DNA from: Pseudomonas sp. Fl4BN1
GTDB taxonomy: Bacteria > Pseudomonadota > Gammaproteobacteria > Pseudomonadales > Pseudomonadaceae
Assembly (NCBI RefSeq): GCF_009908285.1
Contig: NZ_JAAARM010000014.1
Location: 1 to 64,000 of the forward strand
Reading direction: 5' to 3'
DNA: 64,000 nucleotides
Shown piece after piece: positions 33,657-41,944 of the stretch. The stretch's first letter is position 1. Every line of letters starts with the position of its first letter. The position numbers were made by a program, and so were the translations under genes. Below the pieces are notes generated by a model that worked only from the letters and a program-made list of their open reading frames with translations, was not told the DNA's origin and ran no database searches.

Positions 33657-33690
33657 GGGGCCGGCTTGCCGGCGAAGGTCGCCGCCGGCC
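33657..33690. repeat. REP element
   Basis: The core GGGGCCGGCTTGCCGGCGA is followed by GGTCGCCGCCGGCC, an imperfect inverted copy, between convergent genes. This is the same family as the array at 60961-61959. Confidence 0.8.
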
Positions 33691-33697
33691 ATGGCCT

Positions 33698-34489
33698 TCA
33701 ACAGCCCTTGAAGACCCCTGGGCGTTTCTCGATCATCGCCCGTACACCTTCCTTGGCGTCCTCGCTGTTCATCAGCTTGTGCACCAGCGGCGGTAAGCCC
33801 TGAGCGGCCGCCGTCTCGCCTTCAAGGCGCGCCTGGCGCGCCGACATCAGCGTCGCTTGCACTCCCAGCGGCGCCTGCCGGGCAATCCGTTCGGCAAGCT
33901 CGATAGCCCGGGGCAGCAGGTCCTCGCTGGCCATGACTTCCTGCACCAGCCCCAGCCGCAGTGCCTCGTGAGCATCGAATTCATCACCGGTCAGCAACCA
34001 GCGCATGGCGTTGCCCCAGCCGGCCAGTTGGTGCAGGCGCAGGGTCGCGCCGCCGAAGGGAAAGATGCCGCGCTGCACCTCCATCTGGGCAAAGCGGGTG
34101 TTGCTGGCGCAAAGGTTGATATCGGCGGCCAGCATTAACTCGATGCCGATGGTCAGGCAGTAACCCTGCACGGCGACGATCACTGGCTTGCTCACCCGTG
34201 GTCCGGCGAACACCCCCCAGGGATCGCAGCCACCGGGCGGTGCCTGCCAGCCTTGAGCCAGGGCGGTGCCGACATTGGCCAGATCCAGCCCGGCGCTGAA
34301 GTGTTCACCGTGGCCGAACACCACTGCGATTCGCGCGTCGGCGCTGGCTTCGAACTCGCCATAGGCCAGGCTCAGCTGATTGAGCAGCTCAAGGTCGAAG
34401 GCATTGCGCTTAGCGACCCGGTCCAGGCCGATAAGGAACAGATGGCCGCGTTGCTCGCGGCTGACACGGCTGGCGCTGGGCTGATTCAT
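33698..34489 (-). CDS. enoyl-CoA hydratase/isomerase (crotonase) family protein
   Basis: 263-aa crotonase-fold protein. It has the oxyanion-hole segments HGEHFSAGLDLANV (about residues 60-73) and VQGYCLTIGIELMLAADI (about 104-121), and the helix FAQMEVQRGIFPFGGATLRLHQLAGWGNAMRW in the place of the catalytic Glu region. The two classical hydratase glutamates are not both evident (one position appears as Glu in IGIELML), so this may be an isomerase or a hydratase acting on an unusual CoA ester. The ATG start is clear (MNQPSASRV). It is divergent from the RNA helicase gene. Confidence 0.88.
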   Translation of the reverse strand: MNQPSASRVSREQRGHLFLIGLDRVAKRNAFDLELLNQLSLAYGEFEASADARIAVVFGHGEHFSAGLDLANVGTALAQGWQAPPGGCDPWGVFAGPRVSKPVIVAVQGYCLTIGIELMLAADINLCASNTRFAQMEVQRGIFPFGGATLRLHQLAGWGNAMRWLLTGDEFDAHEALRLGLVQEVMASEDLLPRAIELAERIARQAPLGVQATLMSARQARLEGETAAAQGLPPLVHKLMNSEDAKEGVRAMIEKRPGVFKGC

Positions 34490-34910
34490 GAAGGCGCTCC
34501 TTGGATGGCAAAAGGGACGTTTGAGAGAGCAGTTTCAAGCACAAAGGTGAACCGTTTAAGCGTTCCGACCAACAGCGGCGGGCCTGAGCAAAATAGTCCG
34601 TCGTCCGAGTCTGCGCAAAGCCCATGACAATCGGCTGTTCAGCGGTATTTTCCGATAAATAAAACTCCCTTTTTTGAGTTATTCCGGTATAGTACGCGCC
34701 GGCCTTTAGCCAGGCCACGTTATAGGTGATGCAATTCCCCGAAGTCAGCTTCGGCTGCTTGTCCGCTGCGCGGACTATCCTTGACGATCCATTCATTCAA
34801 TCGTTTTCGCAAATCCCCGCCGACAAAGCTGCCAGGGCGACTCTTGAGTCTTACACGGCATGCGCAGCTTTGGAGCATGGGTCTTTGCGGATGCACTTAG
34901 AGGCAGACCC
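34490..34910 (+). promoter_or_regulatory. promoter and long leader of the RNA helicase gene
   Basis: 421 bp with no gene. An AT-rich block with GGTATAGTAC at about 34687-34696 is the best -10 candidate, which would give a leader of about 210 nt. The leader contains local hairpins (CCGAAG-TCAG-CTTCGG near 34739, GTCCGC-TGC-GCGGAC near 34759) and ends in a stem that takes in the start codon. Long structured leaders are usual for cold-inducible RNA helicase genes. Confidence 0.45.
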
Positions 34911-34913
34911 ATG
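34876..34913 (+). promoter_or_regulatory. start-codon hairpin of the RNA helicase mRNA
   Basis: CATGGGTCT (34876-34884) is perfectly complementary to AGACCCATG (34905-34913), whose last three bases are the start codon. The AGAGG ribosome-binding site (34899-34903) lies in the 20-nt loop. This could gate translation initiation. Confidence 0.6.
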
Positions 34914-36584
34914 ACCCAGGAAATCGGCGGCTTCGCCGCTCTTGAACTTCATCCCAATATTGTCGCTGCAGTAGTCGCTACCGGCTATGAAGAGCCTTCG
35001 GCTATTCAGCAGCAGTCGATCCCGATCATCCTTGCCGGTCACGATATGATTGGTCAGGCGCAAACCGGTACCGGTAAAACCGCTGCCTTTGCCCTGCCTA
35101 TCCTGCACCGCATTGATCCGTCCAAGCGCGAGCCGCAAGCTCTGATCCTGGCCCCAACCCGTGAGTTGGCGCTGCAAGTTGCAACCGCTTTCGAAACCTA
35201 CGCCAAGCAAATGCCGGGCGTGACTGTTGTGGCTGTCTACGGCGGCGCGCCGATGGGCCCACAATTGAAAGCAATCCGTAATGGCGCACAAATTGTTGTC
35301 GCCACTCCGGGCCGTCTGTGCGACCACCTGCGTCGCGACGAAAAAGTACTGGCCACCGTGAACCACCTGGTTCTCGACGAAGCCGACGAGATGCTCAAGC
35401 TGGGCTTCATGGACGACCTGGAAGTGATCTTCAAGGCCATGCCGGAAACCCGCCAGACCGTACTGTTCTCGGCCACCTTGCCGCAATCGATCCGTGCCAT
35501 CGCTGAGCGCCACTTGCGCGATCCGAAGCACGTCAAGATCCAAAGCAAGACCCAGACCGTTACCGCGATCGAACAGGCTCACCTGTTGGTTCACGCTGAC
35601 CAGAAGACCTCTGCTGTTCTGAGCCTGCTGGAAGTTGAAGATTTCGACGCCCTGATCATGTTCGTGCGCACCAAGCAAGCGACCCTGGATCTGGCCAGTG
35701 CCCTGGAAGCCAAAGGCTACAAAGCCGCTGCGCTGAACGGTGACATTGCTCAGAACCAACGTGAGCGCGTGATCGACTCCCTCAAGGATGGCCGCCTGGA
35801 CATCGTTGTGGCGACCGACGTTGCTGCTCGTGGTCTGGACGTACCGCGCATCACCCACGTATTCAACGTGGACATGCCGTACGACCCGGAATCCTACGTG
35901 CACCGTATCGGCCGTACCGGCCGTGCCGGTCGCGAAGGTCGTGCGCTGTTGCTGGTGACTCCACGTGAGCGCCGCATGCTGCAAGTGATCGAGCGTGTAA
36001 CCGGTCAGAAGGTTGCCGAAGTTCGCCTGCCGGACGCCCAAGCTGTTCTCGATGCGCGCATCAAGAAGCTGACCAACAGCCTGTCGCCGCTGGTGGCTGA
36101 CGCTGAAGCGACCCACGGTGAGCTGCTGGATCGCCTGACTGCTGACATCGGTTGCAGCCCGCGTGCCCTGGCCGCAGCTCTGCTGCGCAAGGCTACCAAC
36201 GGTCAAGCACTGAACCTGGCTGCTATCGAGAAGGAGCGTCCACTGGTGCCGAACAATGCACCGCGTGGCGATCGTCCAGAGCGTTCCGGTGATCGTCCTG
36301 ATCGTGGTGACCGTGAGCGTCGCGCTCCGGTTCCATTGGCTGAAGGCCGTGCTCGCTGCCGTACCGCGCTGGGCGCGCGTGATGGTATCGCCGCCAAGAA
36401 CCTGCTGGGCGCTATCCTCAACGAGGGTGGCCTGGCACGTGAAGCGATCGGTCGCATCCAGGTACGTGACAGCTTCTCGCTGGTAGAGCTGCCGGAAGAT
36501 GGTCTGGAGAAGCTCCTGACCAAGCTGAAGGACACTCGTGTTGCTGGTAAGCAGTTGAAGCTGCGTCGCTATCGCGAAGATTGA
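34911..36584 (+). CDS. DEAD-box ATP-dependent RNA helicase (DeaD/CsdA type)
   Basis: 557-aa helicase. All DEAD motifs are present in order: Q-motif (GYEEPSAIQQQSIPII), AQTGTGKT, APTRELALQV, TPGRLCDHL, LDEADEML, FSATLP, then DVAARGLDVPRITHV and YVHRIGRTGRAGREG. After the two RecA domains come a helical region, an Arg/Asp-rich linker (RPERSGDRPDRGDRERRA) and a C-terminal DbpA-like RNA-binding domain. This layout is that of DeaD/CsdA, which unwinds rRNA and mRNA structures during ribosome assembly and in the cold. The ATG at 34911 has AGAGG 7 nt upstream. A long leader precedes it and a strong terminator follows. Confidence 0.95.
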   Translation: MTQEIGGFAALELHPNIVAAVVATGYEEPSAIQQQSIPIILAGHDMIGQAQTGTGKTAAFALPILHRIDPSKREPQALILAPTRELALQVATAFETYAKQMPGVTVVAVYGGAPMGPQLKAIRNGAQIVVATPGRLCDHLRRDEKVLATVNHLVLDEADEMLKLGFMDDLEVIFKAMPETRQTVLFSATLPQSIRAIAERHLRDPKHVKIQSKTQTVTAIEQAHLLVHADQKTSAVLSLLEVEDFDALIMFVRTKQATLDLASALEAKGYKAAALNGDIAQNQRERVIDSLKDGRLDIVVATDVAARGLDVPRITHVFNVDMPYDPESYVHRIGRTGRAGREGRALLLVTPRERRMLQVIERVTGQKVAEVRLPDAQAVLDARIKKLTNSLSPLVADAEATHGELLDRLTADIGCSPRALAAALLRKATNGQALNLAAIEKERPLVPNNAPRGDRPERSGDRPDRGDRERRAPVPLAEGRARCRTALGARDGIAAKNLLGAILNEGGLAREAIGRIQVRDSFSLVELPEDGLEKLLTKLKDTRVAGKQLKLRRYRED

Positions 36585-36612
36585 TCCGCTCTCGGGCTGA
36601 TTGATCGAACAT

Positions 36613-36645
36613 AAAAAATCCCCGACTGGTTCGGGGATTTTTTTT
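36613..36645 (+). terminator. intrinsic terminator of the helicase gene
   Basis: ATCCCCGA and TCGGGGAT with a 5-nt loop, extended by A6 on the left and T8 on the right, form a strong, probably bidirectional terminator 28 bp after the stop. Confidence 0.93.
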
Positions 36646-36670
36646 GCCTGTCATTTACCCAGCCGTCCTG

Positions 36671-36692
36671 TTCGCCGCAAGCCGGCTCCTGC
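36671..36692. repeat. degenerate REP element
   Basis: TTCGCCGCAAGCCGGCTCCTGC matches the reverse REP core (TTCGCCGGCAAGCCGGCTCCTAC) with one deletion and one substitution. A loose second half follows (AGGATCTTGCAGGCGCAGG). Confidence 0.7.
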
Positions 36693-36729
36693 GTGAGGAT
36701 CTTGCAGGCGCAGGCGTCTCGGCGAATCA

Positions 36730-37497
36730 TCATCCAAACCGGTAGATATCCATCCCCAGGGCGCCCATGGTGAAGCCCTGGTGGGCAACACTGAAGTCAC
36801 CACCCGCCCCGCGGGCGAAATACAGCGGCAGCAGGTGTTCATCGCTGGGGTGACTGCGTACGGCATGGGGGGCCAGTTGCCGATAGTCATGCAGGGCCGC
36901 CTCATCGTTGGCAGCCAGTTTCTCGATCATCCAGTCACGAAAAGCCTTGGCCCAGGGTTCGATGCTTTCCGGGCCGGCACGCCAGTCCAGCTCCCGCAGG
37001 TTGTGGGTGATGCTGCCGGAACCGATCAGCAATACGCCTTGCTCCCGCAAGCTGGCCAGGGCATGACCGACGCGGGTCTGCAGGGCCGGCCCTTGACGAC
37101 TGGGCAGCGATAGCTGAACCACCGGAATGTCTGCTTGTGGGTAGATCAATGACAGCGGCACCCAGGTGCCGTGGTCAAACGGACGCTGGCTGTCTAGCTG
37201 CGCCGGCAAGCCATCAGCCTTGAGCAACTCCAGCACCTGCGCCGCCAGTTCGGGATCTCCCGGCGCCGGGTATTGCACGGCAAACAGCGCGGCGGGGAAG
37301 CTGCCGAAGTCGTGCCAGGTTTCCGGGTGCGGATGGGAGCTGATCCGCAGATCCGCGCTTTCCCAGTGCGCTGATACCACCAGAATAGCCTTGGGTCGTG
37401 GCAGCTCTGCTGCCAGGCGAGCGAGCGCGGGGCCACTGGCGCCGGGTTCCAGGGCCAGCATGGGAGAACCATGGGAGATGAACAGGCTGGGGAGCAT
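36730..37497 (-). CDS. LigB-type extradiol dioxygenase (DODA/YgiD-like)
   Basis: 255-aa class III extradiol dioxygenase-fold protein. The metal-binding His residues appear in SLFISHGSPM (His9), VVSAHWES (His in the second strand) and SGSITHNLRE (late His), with HDFGSFPAALF between. This is the single-domain 4,5-DOPA dioxygenase type (YgiD/DODA) that opens catechol rings using non-haem metal. Its biological substrate in Pseudomonas is not established. The ATG follows a purine-rich stretch (rc of CCTTCATG). It is divergent from tpm by about 100 bp. Confidence 0.88.
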   Translation of the reverse strand: MLPSLFISHGSPMLALEPGASGPALARLAAELPRPKAILVVSAHWESADLRISSHPHPETWHDFGSFPAALFAVQYPAPGDPELAAQVLELLKADGLPAQLDSQRPFDHGTWVPLSLIYPQADIPVVQLSLPSRQGPALQTRVGHALASLREQGVLLIGSGSITHNLRELDWRAGPESIEPWAKAFRDWMIEKLAANDEAALHDYRQLAPHAVRSHPSDEHLLPLYFARGAGGDFSVAHQGFTMGALGMDIYRFG

Positions 37498-37599
37498 GAA
37501 GGAGGTCCTGAAGGTTAAGATGAGCCATCTTCAATCAGATCATTGATCTAAATCTAATATAAGTTTTAGGGCTTTTTGATCGAATTATAAGGACTTGGC

Positions 37600-38265
37600 A
37601 TGCAAGCGGACTTTTGGCAAAAGCGTTGGGAAAGCGATCAGATCGGCTTTCACCTGGCAGAGGTCAATCCGTATCTGCAGCAGTATTGGCCGGCCCTGGG
37701 CCTGCCTGCGCAGACCCGGGTGCTGGTGCCGTTGTGTGGCAAGAGCCTGGACCTGATCTGGCTCGCCGACCAGGGGTATCAGGTGCTGGGCGTCGAACTG
37801 ACGGAGAAGGCCGTGGAGGACTTCTTTCGTGAGCACAACCTGCAACCGCAGGTCAGCCAGCAGGGGGCTTTCAAGGTCTATGCTCAGGGGCCGCTCCAGC
37901 TCTGGTGCGGCGATTTCTTTGCCCTGACAGCCGAGGACATCACTGGTTGCGCAGCCTGGTATGACCGTGCCGCGATGATCGCCTTGCCGCCCGAGATGCG
38001 CCAGCGCTACACCGCTCACTTGAATGACCTACTGCCTGATGGCAGCAAGGGGCTGTTGATTACCCTGGATTATGACCAGTCCCAGTTGGACGGGCCGCCG
38101 TTTGCCGTGCTTGATGATGAGGTCAGATTGCGGCTGAGCGATGCCTGGCACCTGGATGTGGAAATGGAGCGCGACATCCTCGGCGAAAGCTGGAAGTTTC
38201 TTCAGGTTGGAGTCACCCGGCTGGTGGAGCGGGTCTATCGACTGGACAAACAGGGCGGGTGCTGA
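37600..38265 (+). CDS. tpm: thiopurine S-methyltransferase
   Basis: 221-aa SAM-dependent methyltransferase. The N-terminus (DFWQKRWESDQIGFHLAEVNP) is diagnostic of bacterial thiopurine methyltransferases, and the SAM loop is VLVPLCGKSLDLIWLADQGYQV, with GVELTEKAVEDFF next. In Pseudomonas, Tpm methylates selenium and tellurium compounds and confers tellurite tolerance. The ATG has AAGGA at 7-nt spacing, after an AT-rich promoter-like stretch (TAATATAAG). It is convergent with htpX, with a shared terminator. Confidence 0.95.
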   Translation: MQADFWQKRWESDQIGFHLAEVNPYLQQYWPALGLPAQTRVLVPLCGKSLDLIWLADQGYQVLGVELTEKAVEDFFREHNLQPQVSQQGAFKVYAQGPLQLWCGDFFALTAEDITGCAAWYDRAAMIALPPEMRQRYTAHLNDLLPDGSKGLLITLDYDQSQLDGPPFAVLDDEVRLRLSDAWHLDVEMERDILGESWKFLQVGVTRLVERVYRLDKQGGC

Positions 38266-38288
38266 CCAGGTTTTTCCTGCGTTCATGC

Positions 38289-38314
38289 AAAAGGGCGACT
38301 CGCGTCGCCCTTTT
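38289..38314. terminator. bidirectional terminator between tpm and htpX
   Basis: A perfect 11-bp stem (AAAAGGGCGAC / GTCGCCCTTTT) with a 4-nt loop lies between the convergent genes, with A4 and T4 on its two flanks. Confidence 0.92.
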
Positions 38315-38334
38315 GGGTGTTTCCGTGTAGCTGA

Positions 38335-39222
38335 TCAGCCGCGACGACGCAGGGCGTCGATGCGCTCTTCCAGCGGCGGGTGGCTCATGAACATGCGAGC
38401 CAGGCCCTGTTTGATGCCACCGTTGATGCCGAAGGCGTTCAGGGTGTCAGGCATGTGCACCGGCAGGCCTTGTTCCGAACGCAGGCGCTGCAGGGCGCTG
38501 ATCATTGCGTTGGTACCGGCCAGACGGGCGCCGGCTTCGTCGGCGCGGAATTCGCGCTTGCGCGAGAACCACATGACGATGGCGCTGGCGAGGATGCCCA
38601 GGACCAGTTCGGCGAAGATGGTCGCCACGTAGTAGGCCATGCCCTGGCCTTCTTCGTTCTTGAAGATCACTTTATCGACGAAGTTGCCGATGATCCGCGC
38701 GAAGAACATCACGAAGGTGTTCACCACACCCTGGATCAGCGCCAGGGTCACCATGTCGCCGTTGGCGACGTGGCCGATCTCGTGGGCCAGCACCGCTTTC
38801 ACTTCATCCGGCGAGAAGCGCTCCAACAGGCCCTGGCTGACGGCTACCAGGGCATCGTTCTTGTTCCAGCCGGTGGCGAAGGCGTTGGCCTCGTAGGCCG
38901 GGAAAATGCCCACTTCGGGCATCTTGATACCGGCTTCGCGGGACAGTTGCTCAACGGTCTGCAACAACCATTGTTCATGGCGGGTGCGCGGTTGAGTGAT
39001 GATCTGCGTGCTGGTGCTCATCTTCGCCATCCACTTGGAGATGAACAGCGAGAACAGCGAACCGGCAAAACCAAAGACCGCACAGAAAATCAGCAGCTGA
39101 TTGAGGTTCAGATCAACCCCATTGGCCGCCATGAACCCGTTGAAGCCGAAAAGGCTCAGGGTGATGCTGGCAATCAGCACGACCGCAAGGTTAGTGGCCA
39201 AAAACAGCAGGATTCGCATCAT
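38335..39222 (-). CDS. htpX: membrane metalloprotease HtpX
   Basis: 295-aa inner-membrane zinc protease. Two N-terminal helices (residues 3-25 and 35-57) precede the catalytic domain, with the HExxH site in LAHEIGHVANGD (about residue 143) and a downstream Glu ligand in KREFRADEAGA. Two further helices lie between. HtpX cooperates with FtsH in degrading misfolded membrane proteins. Length and order are normal for the family. The start has GAGGAG upstream at about 12 nt. Confidence 0.97.
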   Translation of the reverse strand: MMRILLFLATNLAVVLIASITLSLFGFNGFMAANGVDLNLNQLLIFCAVFGFAGSLFSLFISKWMAKMSTSTQIITQPRTRHEQWLLQTVEQLSREAGIKMPEVGIFPAYEANAFATGWNKNDALVAVSQGLLERFSPDEVKAVLAHEIGHVANGDMVTLALIQGVVNTFVMFFARIIGNFVDKVIFKNEEGQGMAYYVATIFAELVLGILASAIVMWFSRKREFRADEAGARLAGTNAMISALQRLRSEQGLPVHMPDTLNAFGINGGIKQGLARMFMSHPPLEERIDALRRRG

Positions 39223-39525
39223 GGTTGTAGAAATCTCCTCAAGCTAAATATGTAGCGTACTGCGGGCTATATAAGGTGCGGCAACGGCCTATTCAATACG
39301 GCTTCTATTTCAAACTGTGTCGCACAGGCCGAGTCTAGACGCTTGCGTTGCAACTCTATGAGCCATCGCCCGGCGCTGCGACCACCCGGTCGGGTTGTAA
39401 GCCTTGTGACAGTGGGTGTGACGGAAAGTGCAAGCTTATAGAAGGGGGATGGAGCAGGGCAGTGAAGATGTGTTGCTGAATTAATCGCAGTGCGATCGGA
39501 AAAGGATCGCACTGCGTTTTAGGGT
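39223..39525. other. intergenic region between htpX and alaA
   Basis: 303 bp. The right-hand part holds the alaA terminator (39486-39516) and the left-hand part must hold the htpX promoter. Nothing else could be identified. Confidence 0.5.
39486..39516 (-). terminator. intrinsic terminator of alaA
   Basis: A perfect 12-bp stem (CGCAGTGCGATC / GATCGCACTGCG) with a 7-nt loop stands 10 bp after the alaA stop. The leftward flank (ATTAA) is only weakly U-rich in the RNA; the rightward flank has TTTT. Confidence 0.75.
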
Positions 39526-40737
39526 TTACTGGCGGTAGGACTTGAGGAAGTTTCCAATTCGACCAATGGCCTGCTCCAGGTCATCCACCCGTGGCAGCGT
39601 CACCACGCGGAAGTGGTCCGGCCATGGCCAGTTGAAGGCCGTGCCTTGTACCACCAGGAGTTTTTCCGAGAGCAGCAGGTCGAGGACGAACTTCTCGTCG
39701 TTGTGGATCGGGCAGACTTTCGGATCGATCCGCGGGAAGGCATACAGCGCGCCCATGGGTTTTACGCAGCTGACTCCGGGAATGTCATTGAGCAACTCCC
39801 AGGTCCGGTTGCGTTGTTCCAGCAGGCGACCCTGCGGCAGCACCAGGTCATTGATGCTCTGGTAGCCACCCAGTGCGGTCTGGATCGCATGCTGGCTCGG
39901 CACGTTGGCGCACAAACGCATGTTGGCCAGCATGTCGATGCCTTCGATATAGCTCAGGGCATGCTGCTTGGGACCGGAGATGGCCACCCAGCCGGAGCGG
40001 AAACCGGCTACGCGATAGGACTTGGACAGGCCGTTGAAGGTCAGGCACAGCAGGTCCGGGGCCAGGGATGCGGTGCAGATGTGCACGGCGTCATCGTAGA
40101 GGATCTTGTCGTAGATCTCGTCCGAGAACACCACCAGGTTGTGCTGGCGAGCCAGTTCCAGCATGCCCAGCAGGACTTCCTTGGGGTACACCGCGCCGGT
40201 CGGGTTGTTCGGGTTGATGATTACCAGGGCCTTGGTGTTCGGGGTGATCTTGGCCTTGATGTCAGCGAGGTCCGGCCACCAGTAGGCCTGCTCGTCGCAC
40301 AGGTAGTGCACCGGGTTGCCGCCGGCCAGGCTGACCGCAGCGGTCCACAGCGGGTAGTCCGGAGCCGGGACCAGCACTTCATCGCCGTTATTGAGCAGGG
40401 CCTGCATGGCCATCACGATCAGTTCGGAAACACCGTTGCCCAGGTAGATGTCTTCAATGCCGATGCCTTCCACCTGCTTTTGCTGGTAGTACTGCATCAC
40501 CGCCTTGCGCGCACTGAACAAACCCTTGGAGTCGCTGTAGCCCTGGGCAGTGGGCAGGTTGCGGATCACGTCCTGGAGAATTTCGTCCGGCGCTTCGAAA
40601 CCAAAGGGTGCTGGATTGCCGATGTTCAGCTTGAGGATGCGATGGCCTTCCTCTTCCAGGCGTTTGGCGTGCTTGAGCACTGGGCCGCGAATGTCATAAC
40701 AGACGTTGGCGAGCTTGTTCGATTTGCTGACCTGCAT
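39526..40737 (-). CDS. alaA: alanine-type aminotransferase AlaA
   Basis: 403-aa fold type I PLP enzyme. The N-terminus (KLANVCYDIRGPVLKHAKRLEEEGH) is that of AlaA. The PLP-binding Lys lies in NGLSKSYRVAGFRSGW (about residue 240), with the Asp in FSDEIYDKI, the NPNNPTGAVYP loop and the final Arg (WPDHFRVVTLP). It makes alanine from pyruvate and glutamate, or acts as a related transaminase. The ATG at 40737 is preferred over an in-frame extension to 40899. It is divergent from msrB by 224 bp. Confidence 0.93.
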   Translation of the reverse strand: MQVSKSNKLANVCYDIRGPVLKHAKRLEEEGHRILKLNIGNPAPFGFEAPDEILQDVIRNLPTAQGYSDSKGLFSARKAVMQYYQQKQVEGIGIEDIYLGNGVSELIVMAMQALLNNGDEVLVPAPDYPLWTAAVSLAGGNPVHYLCDEQAYWWPDLADIKAKITPNTKALVIINPNNPTGAVYPKEVLLGMLELARQHNLVVFSDEIYDKILYDDAVHICTASLAPDLLCLTFNGLSKSYRVAGFRSGWVAISGPKQHALSYIEGIDMLANMRLCANVPSQHAIQTALGGYQSINDLVLPQGRLLEQRNRTWELLNDIPGVSCVKPMGALYAFPRIDPKVCPIHNDEKFVLDLLLSEKLLVVQGTAFNWPWPDHFRVVTLPRVDDLEQAIGRIGNFLKSYRQ

Positions 40738-40906
40738 GGCGATGTGTTCCCGAGAATGAACGATCCAGGCGGAGGATGAACTACCGTACTGGGAATCCTG
40801 CCGTGTCATACCGGGCTGTAACCCGCACCGGCTGCGGCAAAATCCGTTTGAATGGGTGTAACGCGGCTGCCAGACTGGCGTCTGACGAGGCGCAATCATA
40901 CGTGCC

Positions 40907-40942
40907 GCCCGATCCGTGGAAAAGATCCAGATCGGGCTTTTT
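40907..40942 (+). terminator. terminator-like hairpin in the msrB leader
   Basis: GCCCGATC and GATCGGGC form an 8-bp stem with a 15-nt loop followed by five T, ending 20 bp before the msrB start codon. It looks like an intrinsic terminator or attenuator but lies upstream of a gene. Confidence 0.6.
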
Positions 40943-40961
40943 CCGTTGCAGAGGATGGACC

Positions 40962-41354
40962 ATGGAAAAGCTGGAGAAAACCCTGGAAGAATGGCGGGCG
41001 ATGCTCGATCCCGAGCAGTACAACGTCTGCCGGCTCAAGGGCACCGAACGGCCCTTCTCGGGCAAGTACAACGGGACCAAGACCGATGGGGTCTATCACT
41101 GCATCTGCTGCAATGAGCCGCTGTTCGACGCCAAGGCCAAATTCGATTCCGGTTGTGGCTGGCCGAGCTTCTACGAGCCCATCGCCGACGGCGCGATGAT
41201 CGAGATCCGCGACGCGAGCCACGGCATGATCCGCACCGAAGTGGTCTGTTCAAAGTGCGACGCTCATCTGGGTCATGTGTTCCCGGACGGTCCGCCGCCC
41301 ACCGGTCTGCGCTACTGCATCAACTCGGTGTGCCTGGATCTGGTGCCGCGCTAG
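40962..41354 (+). CDS. msrB: peptide-methionine (R)-S-oxide reductase MsrB
   Basis: 130-aa reductase that repairs Met-R-sulfoxide in proteins using thioredoxin. The zinc-binding pairs are CICC (about residue 45) and CSKC (about 93), and the catalytic Cys is in LRYCINSVCLDL (about residue 117). The FDSGCGWPSFYEP block is fully conserved. The ATG at 40962 has GAGGATGG upstream. It is 104 bp before gpx; the two share a direction and a theme but may have separate promoters, because a regulator-type repeat lies between them. Confidence 0.97.
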   Translation: MEKLEKTLEEWRAMLDPEQYNVCRLKGTERPFSGKYNGTKTDGVYHCICCNEPLFDAKAKFDSGCGWPSFYEPIADGAMIEIRDASHGMIRTEVVCSKCDAHLGHVFPDGPPPTGLRYCINSVCLDLVPR

Positions 41355-41396
41355 GCATCAGGACGATTCTTCGGAGTCGTCTTTCCATTGATTAAA

Positions 41397-41424
41397 TTGC
41401 ACACGATTTAGTTGCGCGCTATTT
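41397..41424 (+). promoter_or_regulatory. candidate OspR operator upstream of gpx-ospR
   Basis: A 15-bp direct repeat, TTGCACACGATTTAG (41397-41411) followed at once by TTGCGCGCTATTT (41412-41424), lies 35-62 bp upstream of the gpx start. The same 15-bp TTGCGCG spacing is found in front of ohr. OspR or OhrR binding is inferred. Confidence 0.55.
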
Positions 41425-41458
41425 TTATCGCTTCTTACTCATGAATGGAGTGACTGCC

Positions 41459-41944
41459 ATGACCGACGCGCTGTTGACGATTCCCTGCACCACCATCAAG
41501 GGTGAGCAGAAGACCCTGGCGGATTTTGCTGGCAAGGTCGTGCTGGTGGTCAATACCGCCAGCAAGTGTGGCTTCACTCCCCAGTACAAGGGACTGGAAG
41601 AGCTGTGGCAGGCCTACAAGGACCAGGGCCTGGTGGTGCTGGGGTTCCCATGCAACCAGTTCGGCAAGCAGGAGCCGGGCAGCGAAGGGGCGATTTCCGA
41701 GTTCTGCGAGCTGAATTACGGCGTGAGCTTTCCGCTGTTCAAGAAGATCGAGGTCAATGGCGCTGACGCCCACCCGCTGTTCGTCCAGTTGAAGAAGCGC
41801 GCGCCCGGAGTTCTGGGTTCCCAGGGCATCAAGTGGAACTTCACCAAGTTCCTGATCGGCCAGGACGGCAAGCGGGTCAAGCGTTTCGCCCCGGCGACCA
41901 AACCCCAGGACCTGAGCCGTGAGATTGAAGCCATGCTCAAATGA
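41459..41944 (+). CDS. gpx: glutathione peroxidase family protein
   Basis: 161-aa thioredoxin-fold peroxidase. The peroxidatic residue is Cys37 (NTASKCGFTPQYKGLE) rather than selenocysteine; the resolving Cys is probably in VLGFPCNQFGKQEPG; KWNFTKFLI supplies the Trp and Asn of the active-site tetrad. Such enzymes reduce peroxides with thioredoxin or glutathione in the cytosol. The start at 41459 has GGAGTG 8 nt upstream; an ATG six codons earlier is possible. It overlaps ospR by 4 bp (ATGA), giving translational coupling of enzyme and regulator. Confidence 0.95.
   Translation: MTDALLTIPCTTIKGEQKTLADFAGKVVLVVNTASKCGFTPQYKGLEELWQAYKDQGLVVLGFPCNQFGKQEPGSEGAISEFCELNYGVSFPLFKKIEVNGADAHPLFVQLKKRAPGVLGSQGIKWNFTKFLIGQDGKRVKRFAPATKPQDLSREIEAMLK

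Noticed and set aside
39613..40779. Rightward 388-codon frame opposite alaA
   Set aside because: Shadow of the aminotransferase gene with no motif of its own.
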